Shown here: piece after piece, positions 9,091 through 18,679 of the stretch
Numbering within the stretch: the stretch's first letter is position 1
Layout of the letters: every line of letters starts with the position of its first letter
Origin: Paenibacillus woosongensis
Lineage (GTDB): Bacteria; Bacillota; Bacilli; Paenibacillales; Paenibacillaceae
Assembly: GCF_030122845.1 (NCBI RefSeq)
Contig: NZ_CP126084.1
Location: 3,596,001 to 3,660,000 of the forward strand
Direction of reading: 5' to 3'
Length of the DNA: 64,000 nucleotides
Translations under genes and position numbers: made by a program
Notes under the pieces: model-generated
Database searches by the model: none
What the model was told of the DNA's origin: nothing
Seen by the model: the letters and a program-made list of their open reading frames with translations, nothing else

Positions 9091-9609
9091 CTAATCCTCA
9101 ACCCGTCCATCCGTTTCCTTCGGAGGCTGATACGATTCCAGGCGCCGGAAGGTAATCCCCTTCTGGGCCATCATCGCCGAAACCTTGCCCGTGTCCTTCG
9201 GATAAGGACGGTGATAAATAATTTCCGTGATCCCGCTGTTCGCCAGCATATTGGCGCACGTCCAGCACGGCTCGTCGGTCACATAGACGCTGGAGCCCTC
9301 CCGGTCGATCCGGTCCGTGAACAGCAGCAGGTTCTGCTCCGCATGGATCGTGCGGACGCAGCGCTGCTTCTTGACCATTTGCTCTTCGCCGTCCACCGTC
9401 ACCATTTCGTATTCCTCGGCAATCATGCAGCCCGCTTCCGAGCAGTCAGGCACGCCCGACGGGGCGCCGTTATAGGCCGTTCCGAGCAGCTTCTTCCCCT
9501 GGACAAGCACGGCGCCCACATGCCGCCGGTTGCAGCGCGATCTCGTGGATACCATATATGCGATATCCATAAAATACGTATCCCAATCTTTGCGTGTATC
9601 TGGACTCAT
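9091..9609 (-). CDS. comEB: ComE operon protein 2, dCMP deaminase family
   Basis: This is a zinc-dependent cytidine/deoxycytidylate deaminase-fold protein encoded within the comE locus. The 172-residue sequence has the catalytic signature H89-A-E91 (TIHAEQN) and the second metal motif P-C115-W-T-C118. Its role in transformation is unclear, and dCMP deamination is the family activity. It lies 15 bases downstream of comEA in the same direction. Confidence 0.94.
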   Translation of the reverse strand: MSPDTRKDWDTYFMDIAYMVSTRSRCNRRHVGAVLVQGKKLLGTAYNGAPSGVPDCSEAGCMIAEEYEMVTVDGEEQMVKKQRCVRTIHAEQNLLLFTDRIDREGSSVYVTDEPCWTCANMLANSGITEIIYHRPYPKDTGKVSAMMAQKGITFRRLESYQPPKETDGRVED

Positions 9610-9624
9610 GCTTTAATTCTCCTC

Positions 9625-10227
9625 TTACAGTTTGATATAAGGCTTCAATTTCTGGAACACTTTCTCCCCGATGCCCTTCACCTTCTTCAAATCACTCAAG
9701 GAATTAAAAGAGCCGTGTTGATTCCGGTAGTCTATGATCGCCTGCGCCTTCTTCTCGCCAATGCCCGGAATGGTTTGAAGCTGCGAACTGTTCGCCGTGT
9801 TTATGCTCACCAGCCCGTCCTGCGGCGAAGGCTCGGCAGACGGCTGCAGCGGTACTGCGGCTGCGCTGCTGTCAGATGCCAGCGGCACGGCAGGGGCGGC
9901 GCTTTGCTCCAGCACGCCCGCCTGCCCGGCTCCATCCGGGCCAGGATTCGGGCTACCCGCCGAATCCGGTACGGCAACACTGCTGCCCGCAGCCAGGTTG
10001 CCCTGGCCTGCCGCGGCCTGAGCCGGGGCTCCCTCTGCTTGTGCCGCAGCCGCCGAAGCTCCCCCCTGCCCGCTATCGCCGGCCATCGCGGCAGCAACCT
10101 CGCGGTTTACCGGTACCCAGCCTTCAATGCCGGCAGGACGGCTCCCGCCAACGGCAAACAGCATCAGACCGGCCCCGAGCACAGCCGATACGACCGCTGT
10201 CATTACGTACTCCCGTTTCAATTTCAT
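9625..10227 (-). CDS. comEA: ComEA competence DNA receptor
   Basis: ComEA binds double-stranded DNA at the outer face of the membrane. A basic start and single membrane segment (about 8-27) are followed by an Ala/Gly/Ser/Pro-rich tether (about 40-135). A C-terminal helix-hairpin-helix domain closes the protein (INTANSSQLQTIPGIGEKKA, then KVKGIGEKVFQKLKPYI). The annotated ATG keeps the basic N-terminus, although a second ATG eight codons later has the better-spaced GGGAG. It is divergent from comER, as in other Bacillales. Confidence 0.93.
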   Translation of the reverse strand: MKLKREYVMTAVVSAVLGAGLMLFAVGGSRPAGIEGWVPVNREVAAAMAGDSGQGGASAAAAQAEGAPAQAAAGQGNLAAGSSVAVPDSAGSPNPGPDGAGQAGVLEQSAAPAVPLASDSSAAAVPLQPSAEPSPQDGLVSINTANSSQLQTIPGIGEKKAQAIIDYRNQHGSFNSLSDLKKVKGIGEKVFQKLKPYIKL

Positions 10228-10338
10228 CGCTCCAATCTCAAAAAGAATCTGTCCAAAATGTCATGAAGATCCCATCAAGATGCATATATATTTAAACGAC
10301 GAATATTTTTGTGCTTAAGCACGAAAGGGGGAAACAGG

Positions 10339-11232
10339 ATGAAAGTCGCTTTCATCGGAACGGGATCGATGGGAAGCCTGCTCATTGAGGCTTTCCTGCG
10401 TTCCGGTGCACTGTACCCGCATAACCTGCATGTCAGCAACCGCAGCAAGACCAAAGCGGAAATGCTGGCTTTGCGGCATCCCGGCCTTAACGTCGCGGCC
10501 AGCAATGCCGAGGCTGCCCAAGGAAGCGATATCGTATTTATTTGCGTAAAGCCCCATCACTTCCCGGAGGTTATCGCGGAAATTCGCAGTGTACTCCTCA
10601 AGACGCAACTGCTCATCTCCATTACAAGCCCTGTGCTGATCTCCGTGCTGGAAGAGCAGGTCCCTGCCAAAATCGCCAAAATCATCCCCAGCATCACTCA
10701 TTCCGTACATAGCGGCGCCTCGCTCTGCATTTATGGGGAGCGGGTTCAGCCGGAGGACCGCCTGCTGCTGGAGCAGCTCATGTCCTCGATTAGCAGGCCG
10801 ACCCCAATCAAAGAGTCGGAGACGAGAATCGCCTCCGACATATCAAGCTGCGGCCCTGCCTTCGTGAGCTTCATTGTACAGCAGTGGGCCAAAGCGGCAG
10901 CGCAAATGACCGGTATCAGCATGCCGGAAGCGCTAATCCTCAGCGCGGAAATGCTGCTCGGTACAGGCCGGCTCTTAACGGAAGGCGGCCTGACCCCAGA
11001 GCAACTGCAGCGCCGCGTTGCCGTTCCCGGCGGCGTGACTGCCGAGGGACTGGCTATATTGGAGGAGCGCCTTCAGGGCGTATTCCTAAGTCTGATTGAG
11101 GCGACGCAGCGGAAGCACGAGGCCGATCTGGCCAAGCTGGCCGCTCTTTTCGACGCTGTCAAACCTGCCGCAAACAGTTCTGTCAGCCCTGACCATGACG
11201 ATTTAGAGTCAGACAGACCTGAAATGCTCTAG
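10339..11232 (+). CDS. comER: ComER, late competence protein (ProC-like reductase family)
   Basis: The protein belongs to the pyrroline-5-carboxylate reductase fold, with an N-terminal Rossmann motif ([18 protein letters not shown]) and the C-terminal dimerisation helices containing [12 protein letters not shown]. The position divergent from comEA makes it ComER rather than biosynthetic ProC. In some Bacillus it affects sporulation and biofilm; no enzymatic role can be read here. The ATG at 10339 follows AAAGGGGG; an upstream in-frame start at 10309 lacks a ribosome binding site. Its stop overlaps the convergent leuS stop by 4 bases. Confidence 0.88.
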   Translation: MKVAFIGTGSMGSLLIEAFLRSGALYPHNLHVSNRSKTKAEMLALRHPGLNVAASNAEAAQGSDIVFICVKPHHFPEVIAEIRSVLLKTQLLISITSPVLISVLEEQVPAKIAKIIPSITHSVHSGASLCIYGERVQPEDRLLLEQLMSSISRPTPIKESETRIASDISSCGPAFVSFIVQQWAKAAAQMTGISMPEALILSAEMLLGTGRLLTEGGLTPEQLQRRVAVPGGVTAEGLAILEERLQGVFLSLIEATQRKHEADLAKLAALFDAVKPAANSSVSPDHDDLESDRPEML

Positions 11233-13670
11233 CCGACCACGATATTGACGAGCTTGCCCGGAACCGCGATAACTTTGCGAACAGCCTTTCCTTCAATAGC
11301 CTGTTTCACGTTCGGCAAAGCCATACTGTGTTCCTGCATCGCTGCCTGATCAAGATCCTTGGCTACTTTGGTGCGGTCCACGATTTTGCCGTTCACCTGC
11401 ACGACGATTTCCACCTCGGAATCGACCGTCCAAGCCTCGTCATATACCGGCCATGGCTCATAAGTGACGCTCTCGTTATGGCCAAGGCGCTCCCACAGCT
11501 CTTCCGCCAAATGCGGAGCCAGCGGGGACAGCATTTGCACGAAATTCGCCGCAGCGGCTTTCGGAATAACGTCGGTTTTATAGGCCTCATTTACGAAGAT
11601 CATCAGCTGGCTGATCGCCGTATTGAAGCGCAGTGCCTCGAAATCTTCAGTCACTTTCTTGATCGTCTTATGCCAAGTGCGTTTGAAATCTTCCGCGCCT
11701 TCGCCATCGTTGATTTTCGCGTTCAGGCTGCCATCCTCGGCGACGAACAGGCGCCAGATCCGGGACAGGAACCGATGCGTTCCTTCTACTCCGCTTGTAT
11801 TCCATGGCTTGGTCGCCTCCAGCGGACCCATGAACATCTCATAGACGCGCAGCGTATCGGCACCGTATTCGTTCACGATCACGTCCGGGTTGATGACGTT
11901 GCCGCGGGACTTACTCATCTTCTCGTTGTTCGTACCGAGAATCATTCCTTGGTTGACCAGCTTGTGGAACGGCTCCTTCGTAGACACAACGCCTAGGTCA
12001 TATAGAACCTTGTGCCAGAAACGGGCGTAGAGCAAATGAAGCACCGCGTGCTCGGCTCCGCCGATGTACAGGTCAACCGGCAGCCACTCTTCCTGCTTCT
12101 CCTTGGAGCACAGCTCCTTATCATTGTGCGGATCAATGTACCGCAAATAATACCAGCAGCTTCCTGCCCATTGCGGCATCGTATTTGTCTCGCGGCGCGC
12201 TGGAAGGCCCGTCTCTGGATCTGTTGTATTTACCCACTCCGTCACGTTAGCGAGCGGCGACTCTCCCGTACCGGAAGGCTCGATATGATCAACCTCCGGC
12301 AGAAGCACCGGCAGTTGATCTTCCGGCACCGGCTTCATCGTGCCGTCCTCGAGATGCAGGATCGGAATCGGCTCCCCCCAATAGCGCTGGCGGCTGAACA
12401 GCCAATCGCGCAGGCGGTAGCTTACTTTTCCGCGGCCTTTGCCGTTCTCCTCCAGCCAAGCGATCATCTTCTTAATCGCTTCTTCGTTGCGCAGACCGTT
12501 CAGGAAATCGGAATTGACGTGCGCGCCATCCCCTGCATAGGCTCCTTCCGCGATATTTCCGCCCTCCACAACCTCGATAATCGGCAGACCGAACTGCTTT
12601 GCGAATTCATAGTCGCGCTCGTCGTGTCCAGGAACGGCCATAATCGCGCCTGTTCCATAACCGGCCAGCACGTAATCCGCGATCCATACCGGCAGTTTCT
12701 CGCCGTTCACCGGATTGATCGCATAGGCTCCGGTAAAGACGCCGGTTTTTTCTTTCGCCAAATCCGTACGCTCCAGATCGCTCTTGCGGGCAGCCTGCTC
12801 CCGGTAGTCTGACACTGCGGCGCGCTGGGCTTCTGTCGTAATTTTCTCCACCAGCTCATGCTCTGGCGCAAGCACGGCATAGCTCGCTCCAAACAAAGTG
12901 TCTGGACGTGTCGTGAACACCCTCAGTGTCTCATCGCTTCCCTCGATCTGGAATACGACCTCAGCCCCTTCGGACTTGCCGATCCAGTTGCGCTGCATAT
13001 CCTTGATGCTCTCCGACCAGTCGAGCTCCTCCAGATCCTCCAGCAGACGCTCGGCATATTCGGTAATCTTCAATACCCATTGGCGCATCGGCTTGCGGAT
13101 AACAGGGTGACCCCCGCGTTCGCTCTTGCCGTCGATAACCTCTTCGTTCGCCAGGACGGTTCCAAGTGCCGGACACCAGTTGACAGGCACCTCGGCCACG
13201 TAGGCAAGGCCTTTCTTATAGAGCTGGATGAAGATCCATTGTGTCCATTTATAATATTCCGGATCCGTCGTGCTGATCTCCCGGTCCCAATCATAGGAGA
13301 AGCCCAGCGACTTGATCTGGCGCCGGAAATTATTGATGTTCTTAACCGTAATATCACGGGGATGCTCGCCCGTATCCAGGGCATGCTGCTCCGCAGGCAG
13401 GCCGAATGCGTCCCAGCCCATCGGGTGAAGCACGTTATAGCCGCGCATCCGCTTGTACCGCGAGACGATATCCGTCGCCGTATATCCCTCCGGATGGCCT
13501 ACGTGAAGGCCTGCCCCCGATGGATAGGGGAACATATCCAGCGCATAAAATTTCGGTTTGCCCGGCTCCTCCGTAGTTTTGAATGTTTGATGCTCATCCC
13601 AGTATGCCTGCCACTTCGGCTCAATCGCCTGGGCACGGTATACATCGTGAGATTGATTGTTATTGCTCAT
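11229..13670 (-). CDS. leuS: Leucyl-tRNA synthetase
   Basis: LeuS charges tRNA-Leu in the cytoplasm. The 813-residue class I synthetase has the HIGH-type motif in [18 protein letters not shown], an inserted editing domain ([29 protein letters not shown]) and the KMSKS loop ([11 protein letters not shown]). The C-terminal anticodon-binding domain ends VNIVVG. The ATG at 13670 follows GAAGGGAG. Expression is controlled by an upstream T-box. Confidence 0.98.
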   Translation of the reverse strand: MSNNNQSHDVYRAQAIEPKWQAYWDEHQTFKTTEEPGKPKFYALDMFPYPSGAGLHVGHPEGYTATDIVSRYKRMRGYNVLHPMGWDAFGLPAEQHALDTGEHPRDITVKNINNFRRQIKSLGFSYDWDREISTTDPEYYKWTQWIFIQLYKKGLAYVAEVPVNWCPALGTVLANEEVIDGKSERGGHPVIRKPMRQWVLKITEYAERLLEDLEELDWSESIKDMQRNWIGKSEGAEVVFQIEGSDETLRVFTTRPDTLFGASYAVLAPEHELVEKITTEAQRAAVSDYREQAARKSDLERTDLAKEKTGVFTGAYAINPVNGEKLPVWIADYVLAGYGTGAIMAVPGHDERDYEFAKQFGLPIIEVVEGGNIAEGAYAGDGAHVNSDFLNGLRNEEAIKKMIAWLEENGKGRGKVSYRLRDWLFSRQRYWGEPIPILHLEDGTMKPVPEDQLPVLLPEVDHIEPSGTGESPLANVTEWVNTTDPETGLPARRETNTMPQWAGSCWYYLRYIDPHNDKELCSKEKQEEWLPVDLYIGGAEHAVLHLLYARFWHKVLYDLGVVSTKEPFHKLVNQGMILGTNNEKMSKSRGNVINPDVIVNEYGADTLRVYEMFMGPLEATKPWNTSGVEGTHRFLSRIWRLFVAEDGSLNAKINDGEGAEDFKRTWHKTIKKVTEDFEALRFNTAISQLMIFVNEAYKTDVIPKAAAANFVQMLSPLAPHLAEELWERLGHNESVTYEPWPVYDEAWTVDSEVEIVVQVNGKIVDRTKVAKDLDQAAMQEHSMALPNVKQAIEGKAVRKVIAVPGKLVNIVVG

Positions 13671-13741
13671 GATCTTAAACTCCCTTCAGTGAATAAAAAC
13701 GCCGATTGACGTATTTTCTAATAGCAGACAGGCCATCAAAA

Positions 13742-14046
13742 GAAAAACCTCCCGACCCATAGCGTATCATCGCTAGGGACGAGAGGAGTATTCCCGTGGT
13801 ACCACCCTAGTTAGCTTCCGGCATGCTTTGCCATCCGCTCCCTTTGCACCCTTAACGCGGGCAAGACGATGATGTTTCCGGGATGGCAAGCACCTGCCAT
13901 ACGAGGCGCAGAATCCCATTGCATCATAACTCCGAGGCGAGTTCATTTGCATTCTCCAACCGGCTTGCACCATGCACCGGCTCTCTGGGTGGCAGAATTC
14001 AAACTATTATTCCTCTTCAAAGTTCCTGTATATCCATTTTTAATTA
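13742..14046 (-). promoter_or_regulatory. Leucine T-box leader of leuS
   Basis: The minus strand shows a complete T-box. Stem I carries the AGAGAGCCGGTG and GCAAGCCGGTTGG conserved elements, and a specifier CTC (Leu) is at 13939-13941 in the GAACTCGCC context. The T-box sequence AGGGTGGTACCACGGG is at 13793-13808. The intrinsic terminator ends in five T at 13743-13747. Uncharged tRNA-Leu is expected to favour the antiterminator and allow leuS transcription. Confidence 0.95.
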
Positions 14047-14052
14047 CCAACC

Positions 14053-14081
14053 ATTATATAAAACTGCATCCCCATCGTCAA
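14053..14081 (-). promoter_or_regulatory. Sigma-A promoter of the T-box/leuS unit
   Basis: On the minus strand TTGACG (14076-14081) and a consensus TATAAT (14053-14058) are separated by 17 bases. They lie just beyond the stop codon of the upstream permease gene. Confidence 0.85.
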
Positions 14082-14094
14082 TGGGAACGGCTCG

Positions 14095-14898
14095 TTAATT
14101 TCCAGCGCTCTCATACCGCCGCAAGCCGATCCGCAGCAGGAGCAGGGCAAGGCCCCAGCAGTACAGGGCCACAAGCGGGCTGAACCAGCCAAGGTAGCTC
14201 CAGGTCGCTTTGCCGAACAGGGCAGCAGCCGGAACAAAGCTGACGAACGCGAAAGGAACAACGATGGAAATAAAGAGCTGTAATCCCAACGAGAAAATCG
14301 TCATCGGATATTTCGCAAATTCACTCAGATTATGAATCATGATCGGGAACGCATTGCCGCTATTGCGAATCCAGAACGCCGAGCAATTGGCAGCCAGGTT
14401 GATCGCTACTCGGATGATCATCGCTGCCCCAAGCAGGACGACGGCCATGCCGGCCGTAGCCGGGCTCCAGGCAATCTCGATTTGCGACAAGGCCATCCCC
14501 ATAATCGTTCCGCCAATTACAATATTGCCCAACCCGTTGATGCCGATTCCTGTACAGAAAATTTGCAGCACGACCGGCATCGGCCGCACCAAATAACGAT
14601 CTAGCTCGCCCATATTGACCAGTCGCAGCATACGCCAGGTTCCTTCAAAGAATAAGGAGCCCATGCCTTCAGAAACATAAACCGCCGCATACATGAAGGC
14701 CACCTCCCAAAATTGCCAGCCCTGAATGTCCGGAATCCGTGAGAAAACAACCCACAGGAACAGGAACCCGGTAATTTGAGTCATGGCGGCGGCGCCGATC
14801 ATGACATAGAAGTCTGCGGAATACTCCATCATGGCCTTTAACTGCTGACTGAATAATCTCCAGTATAAAAATAAAATTCTTCGCGGTGACCTGTTCAT
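14095..14898 (-). CDS. ABC-2 family transporter permease (DUF990-like), second subunit
   Basis: This is a polytopic membrane protein of about 267 residues of the ABC2_membrane_6/DUF990 group, with about six hydrophobic segments and the family-like LDRYLVRPMPVVLQ stretch. With the next two genes upstream it forms an exporter-type ABC system. The ATG at 14898 is chosen because it lies just after the stop of the preceding permease; longer in-frame starts (to 15042) would overlap that gene deeply. The substrate is unknown. Confidence 0.82.
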   Translation of the reverse strand: MNRSPRRILFLYWRLFSQQLKAMMEYSADFYVMIGAAAMTQITGFLFLWVVFSRIPDIQGWQFWEVAFMYAAVYVSEGMGSLFFEGTWRMLRLVNMGELDRYLVRPMPVVLQIFCTGIGINGLGNIVIGGTIMGMALSQIEIAWSPATAGMAVVLLGAAMIIRVAINLAANCSAFWIRNSGNAFPIMIHNLSEFAKYPMTIFSLGLQLFISIVVPFAFVSFVPAAALFGKATWSYLGWFSPLVALYCWGLALLLLRIGLRRYESAGN

Positions 14899-14905
14899 TC
14901 TATAT

Positions 14906-15703
14906 CTAGCCCCCATGAATCGTAATTTGCCGTACGGCCCACGACCACATCCATCTGCCAAGCAGCCATAGAAGCACGACCCACACCCATTGGATCGCAA
15001 TAAGCTGCAGCGACTCTGCAGTCCCCGCCATGCCGAGACCAATCGTTACCGGTGTATTTACGATGCCTTGAAACGGAAGCAGCATCGCTACTGTCTGCAG
15101 CCAGGAAGGGAAAAAAGCCAGCGGCACCAAGGCCCCTGACAGCAGATTGGTGATCGCCATTCTCATCCAGATGATTCCAAACCCGCTCGTCGTCCAGAAG
15201 CACAGCAGCGCTGTAACATAGACGACGCCGAATTTCACTAGGATCGATGACAGTAAGCTGATCAGGAACAGCACGCTGGCCAAGCCGCCGTGCAGTAAAG
15301 AAGCCCCTACTGTAAAAATAGCCATGAAGCTGACCAGCACAAGGCTTAATATGCCTTCCAGCACGCATGCGCCCAGCGACTCCGCAAGCCGTGCCTTCTG
15401 AAAATGCAGCGGCCGCAGCAAATCCATCATGACGCTCCCGTCCAGAATCTTATTCGTAATTCCCGACTCCGAATAATACGACAGCATCGAGTTAACGAAG
15501 AAGGTAATCAGCAGGTAGGCTTGCATCATCGGCCAGGTGAATCCGGATAACTCAGACCGCCCGTCATAAACTGCCTGCCAAAGACAATACATCGCGACGA
15601 GCCCGATGAAATTGGCAACGAAATTCAGTATGAATGAGAGTCTATATGCCAGCGTGTTCTGCATCGAGCATAGCGCAAGGGTGTAATATTTTTTGAAGCC
15701 CAT
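14906..15703 (-). CDS. ABC-2 family transporter permease (DUF990-like), first subunit
   Basis: The 265-residue polytopic membrane protein (MGFKKYYTLALCSMQNTLAY at the start) has about six hydrophobic segments. It carries the segment DGSVMMDLLRPLHF that parallels LDRYLVRPMP in the downstream paralogue, so the two permeases probably form a heterodimer. It starts right after the ATPase gene stop, indicating tight co-translation. Confidence 0.83.
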   Translation of the reverse strand: MGFKKYYTLALCSMQNTLAYRLSFILNFVANFIGLVAMYCLWQAVYDGRSELSGFTWPMMQAYLLITFFVNSMLSYYSESGITNKILDGSVMMDLLRPLHFQKARLAESLGACVLEGILSLVLVSFMAIFTVGASLLHGGLASVLFLISLLSSILVKFGVVYVTALLCFWTTSGFGIIWMRMAITNLLSGALVPLAFFPSWLQTVAMLLPFQGIVNTPVTIGLGMAGTAESLQLIAIQWVWVVLLWLLGRWMWSWAVRQITIHGG

Positions 15704-16753
15704 TCAAGCTGTCCCCCTTGCTGTTCCGGATAATGCAGAAGCATCCATTTTCCCCTCATATACACTGCGGATAATGTACTCGAGGCTGGGCTCGTCGATC
15801 CGGAAATCGATAACCTCCCCCTGGTTCATCACACGTTTTACAATTTCACTAGCCGTACATTGGAACCGGTCAAAACGAATCGAAAGCGCAAGCGCATCCC
15901 TCGGCTGTCCTGCGCCTGCTTCTATAGAAACCCCGGGCATGTCCGCAAACAGGATGTCTGGCTCGGCAATCGGCGAACTCAGCGCCATATGTATAGTTCT
16001 ATCCCTGGCGAACATGTCTTTAACTTTCTGCATCGCCCCGTCGTAAATGATCCGCCCATGGTCGATGATGACCAATCGCTCGCATAAATCCTCAATATCC
16101 CCTAAGTCATGCGTTGTGAGCAGCATCGTCGTTCCTTTCGTCCGGTTCATTTCTTTAATAAAGCCGCGAATTCTTTGCTTGACTGCAATGTCGAGGCCGA
16201 TCGTAGGCTCATCCAAATAAACGATTGCGGGGTTATGCAGCAGAGCGGCAGCCAAGTCGGCCCGCATTCGTTGGCCCAGCGAGAGCTTGCGGGCGGATAA
16301 ATGGAGGAAGGCATCCATTTCAAGAAGCTCTGTAAACGCATCCAAATTCCGTTTGAATATATCTGCAGGAACCTGATAAATATCCTTTAGCAGTGCAAGG
16401 GATTCCCGAACCGGAATATCCCACCACAGTTGTGTGCGCTGCCCGAATACCGCCCCGATGTTTCCCGCATTCTCCATTCTTTGTTTATAGGGGATCAAGC
16501 CGTTGACCCGAACTTCTCCCCCCGTTGGAACAAGTACGCCGCTGAGCATTTTTATTGTCGTCGACTTGCCTGCCCCATTGGGCCCGACATAAGCAACCGT
16601 CTCTCCTTCCTCGATCGTGAGATCAATGCCTTCTACTGCATACTTATCTTTATAGCGCGGGTACAATAGATGCTTTACCGCCCCGGCAAGACCGGGGTCT
16701 TTCATCGCCTGCCGGAATACTTTCTGCAGACCTTTCACTTCAATTAAACTCAA
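15704..16753 (-). CDS. ABC transporter ATP-binding protein
   Basis: This 349-residue ATPase energises the two permeases encoded just downstream. Walker A is GPNGAGKST (57-65), the signature is KLSLGQRMR, Walker B is AIVYLDEPTIGLD, and the switch histidine is in LLTTHDLGDIE. A C-terminal extension of about 100 residues follows the nucleotide-binding domain, as in Nat/DRA-type exporters. It starts at a TTG preceded by GGGAGTGGG. The three genes form one operon of unknown substrate. Confidence 0.88.
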   Translation of the reverse strand: MSLIEVKGLQKVFRQAMKDPGLAGAVKHLLYPRYKDKYAVEGIDLTIEEGETVAYVGPNGAGKSTTIKMLSGVLVPTGGEVRVNGLIPYKQRMENAGNIGAVFGQRTQLWWDIPVRESLALLKDIYQVPADIFKRNLDAFTELLEMDAFLHLSARKLSLGQRMRADLAAALLHNPAIVYLDEPTIGLDIAVKQRIRGFIKEMNRTKGTTMLLTTHDLGDIEDLCERLVIIDHGRIIYDGAMQKVKDMFARDRTIHMALSSPIAEPDILFADMPGVSIEAGAGQPRDALALSIRFDRFQCTASEIVKRVMNQGEVIDFRIDEPSLEYIIRSVYEGKMDASALSGTARGTA

Positions 16754-16934
16754 AAGCCCACTCCCTCTCCGCCGATATGAAACGCTCTAGGTCTAGAATA
16801 ACTCATATCACCATAATGCAGAGAGCATTTTTTTCCAACCCAAATAATTTTATGTTTTTTACCCTATATTTTTGATATTCAATTCAAATCTGCTCTGTCA
16901 CTTTATTTGCGCCCGAAGATACTCATAAAAACGC

Positions 16935-16963
16935 TTGCAAAGTAAACGTAAACAGACTAATAT
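16935..16963 (+). promoter_or_regulatory. Promoter of the kdu operon with a CcpA-like (cre) site in the spacer
   Basis: TTGCAA (16935-16940) and TAATAT (16958-16963) have a 17-base spacer. Within it lies AGTAAACGTAAACA (16941-16954), which resembles the cre consensus, so carbon catabolite repression by occlusion is plausible. A DeoR-type operator cannot be pinpointed. Confidence 0.6.
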
Positions 16964-17016
16964 GAACCTATATGAACGTTTTAAACATAAACGAACGAAA
17001 GAGGAGGCTTTTTTTC

Positions 17017-17850
17017 ATGGAAAGACGTTACGCATCTCACCCCAATGAAGTGAAGAAGTTTGACACGGACCGGCTTCGTCAGGAATTCCATATCCCGACC
17101 CTGTTTACACCCGACAAGCTGGAGCTCGTCCTCACTCATGAGGATCGCCTGATTATCGGCGGGGCTGCTCCCGTAAAAGAAGACGTCAAGCTGGACACCG
17201 ATCTGAAGGAGCTTGGCGTATCGTTCTTCCTGGAGCGCCGCGAGCTTGGAGCGATCAACGTAGGCGGACCTGGAACGATCATCGTCGACGGCACCGAATA
17301 TGAGCTGAATACGAAAGACTGCCTTTATGTCGGAATGGGCTCGAAAGAGGTTATTTTCCGGAGCAAAGACGCAGCTAAGCCAGCTAAATTCTATCTGAAT
17401 TCGGCGCCTGCCCACAAAGAGTATCCGATTGCGAAGACAACGCTGGGCGAGGCTGACTCCAGCGAGCTTGGTTCGATTCAGAACTCCAACGACCGGACGA
17501 TCCACCGCTTCATCCACGCAGACGGCATTCAGAGCTCCCAGCTGGTTATGGGTATGACACAGCTCAAAACAGGAAATATGTGGAATACGATGCCAGCGCA
17601 CGTTCACCCGCGCCGGATGGAAGCTTATATGTACTTCGACCTTCCTGAGGATGCGGTCGTCATCCATCTGATGGGAGAGCCTACAGAAACACGCCATATC
17701 GTCATGCGGAACGAACAGGCGGTCATCTCCCCCAGCTGGTCGATCCATAGCGGCGTAGGAACGAGCAATTATACATTCATCTGGGGCATGGCCGGCGACA
17801 ACAAAATCTACAGCGATATGGACGCCGTAGCCATGAAGGATTTAAGATAG
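17017..17850 (+). CDS. kduI: 5-dehydro-4-deoxy-D-glucuronate isomerase KduI
   Basis: KduI converts 5-keto-4-deoxyuronate, from unsaturated pectin or glycosaminoglycan oligomers, to 2,5-diketo-3-deoxygluconate. The 277-residue length matches the family. The start MERRYASHPNEVKKFDTDRL and the cupin metal site around MPAHVHPRRMEAYMYF are characteristic. The ATG at 17017 follows GAGGAGG; an upstream in-frame ATG at 16972 overlaps the promoter region and is rejected. It is the first gene of an operon with a DeoR regulator and kduD. Confidence 0.96.
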   Translation: MERRYASHPNEVKKFDTDRLRQEFHIPTLFTPDKLELVLTHEDRLIIGGAAPVKEDVKLDTDLKELGVSFFLERRELGAINVGGPGTIIVDGTEYELNTKDCLYVGMGSKEVIFRSKDAAKPAKFYLNSAPAHKEYPIAKTTLGEADSSELGSIQNSNDRTIHRFIHADGIQSSQLVMGMTQLKTGNMWNTMPAHVHPRRMEAYMYFDLPEDAVVIHLMGEPTETRHIVMRNEQAVISPSWSIHSGVGTSNYTFIWGMAGDNKIYSDMDAVAMKDLR

Positions 17851-17883
17851 AGAGATAAATATTTACGGAAGAGTTGAGATGGT

Positions 17884-18654
17884 ATGAGTCCGATTAGACG
17901 GCATGAGAGAATCATGGAAGTTCTGCTGACGAACAAAGAGGTGACGGTTGCGGAGTTAAGCGACAAGCTGGGGGTAACTGGCAAGACGATTCGCGAGGAT
18001 TTGACCCGGCTCGAGGAGCAGGGTTTGATCGTTCGCGTTCATGGCGGCGCCATTCTGGCGCAAAGCGATCAATTCGGCATCCTCCCTTCCAAGGAACCGC
18101 TCGCGAAACATGCGGATGAGAAGGCCGATATTGCCCTTAGAGCGTTGCAGCACATCGAACCTAACGACATCATTGCGCTGGACGGGGGGAGCACGACACT
18201 GGAGATTGCCCGCCGTCTTAGCAACGAGCCGTTAACCGTCATTACGAACGATGTCTATATCATCAGCGAACTGGCCGCGAAGGACAATATACGTCTCGTC
18301 GTCCCCGGCGGCTACCGGGTTCGCAACATGCTGGCCGGGCCGGAAGCGACTTCGTATATTCAGCAGTTGAACATTCAAAAAGCTTTTATTTCGGCGACAG
18401 GCATTCACCCGGAGCATGGGTTATCGATTTACACCGGAGACCTGATCGGCTTCAAACGGGCTTTAATCGAAACCGCCCGTGAAGTCATCGCCGTCATTAA
18501 CCATCATAAATTCGGGCAAACCGCGCTGCGGACGTTCGCCTCCCTCAATGAGCTGACCTGCATCATTACCGACAGCGGACTCCCGGCCGAGGTTGCCCGC
18601 CAGTACAGCAGCGCGGGAGTAACGATTGAGTGCGGAAACAATAAGAACTTCTAA
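17884..18654 (+). CDS. DeoR/GlpR-family transcriptional regulator
   Basis: The 256-residue regulator has an N-terminal winged HTH (RRHERIMEVLLTNKEVTVAE through the recognition helix TGKTIREDLTRLEEQ, about 4-57). A C-terminal sugar-phosphate sensor domain of the DeoR type follows, with the motif DGGSTTLEIARRL. Being sandwiched between kduI and kduD it probably controls this operon in response to a phosphorylated hexuronate intermediate. A KdgR-type regulator would be the more familiar partner of kdu genes. Confidence 0.88.
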   Translation: MSPIRRHERIMEVLLTNKEVTVAELSDKLGVTGKTIREDLTRLEEQGLIVRVHGGAILAQSDQFGILPSKEPLAKHADEKADIALRALQHIEPNDIIALDGGSTTLEIARRLSNEPLTVITNDVYIISELAAKDNIRLVVPGGYRVRNMLAGPEATSYIQQLNIQKAFISATGIHPEHGLSIYTGDLIGFKRALIETAREVIAVINHHKFGQTALRTFASLNELTCIITDSGLPAEVARQYSSAGVTIECGNNKNF

Positions 18655-18679
18655 TCATTTATGAAGGAGAGTCCAACCC

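Noticed and set aside
9070-10266. 398-codon plus-strand frame opposite comEB and comEA
   Set aside because: It is antisense to two well-supported competence genes, has Arg/His/Pro-rich composition typical of shadow frames in GC-rich coding DNA, and no ribosome binding site.
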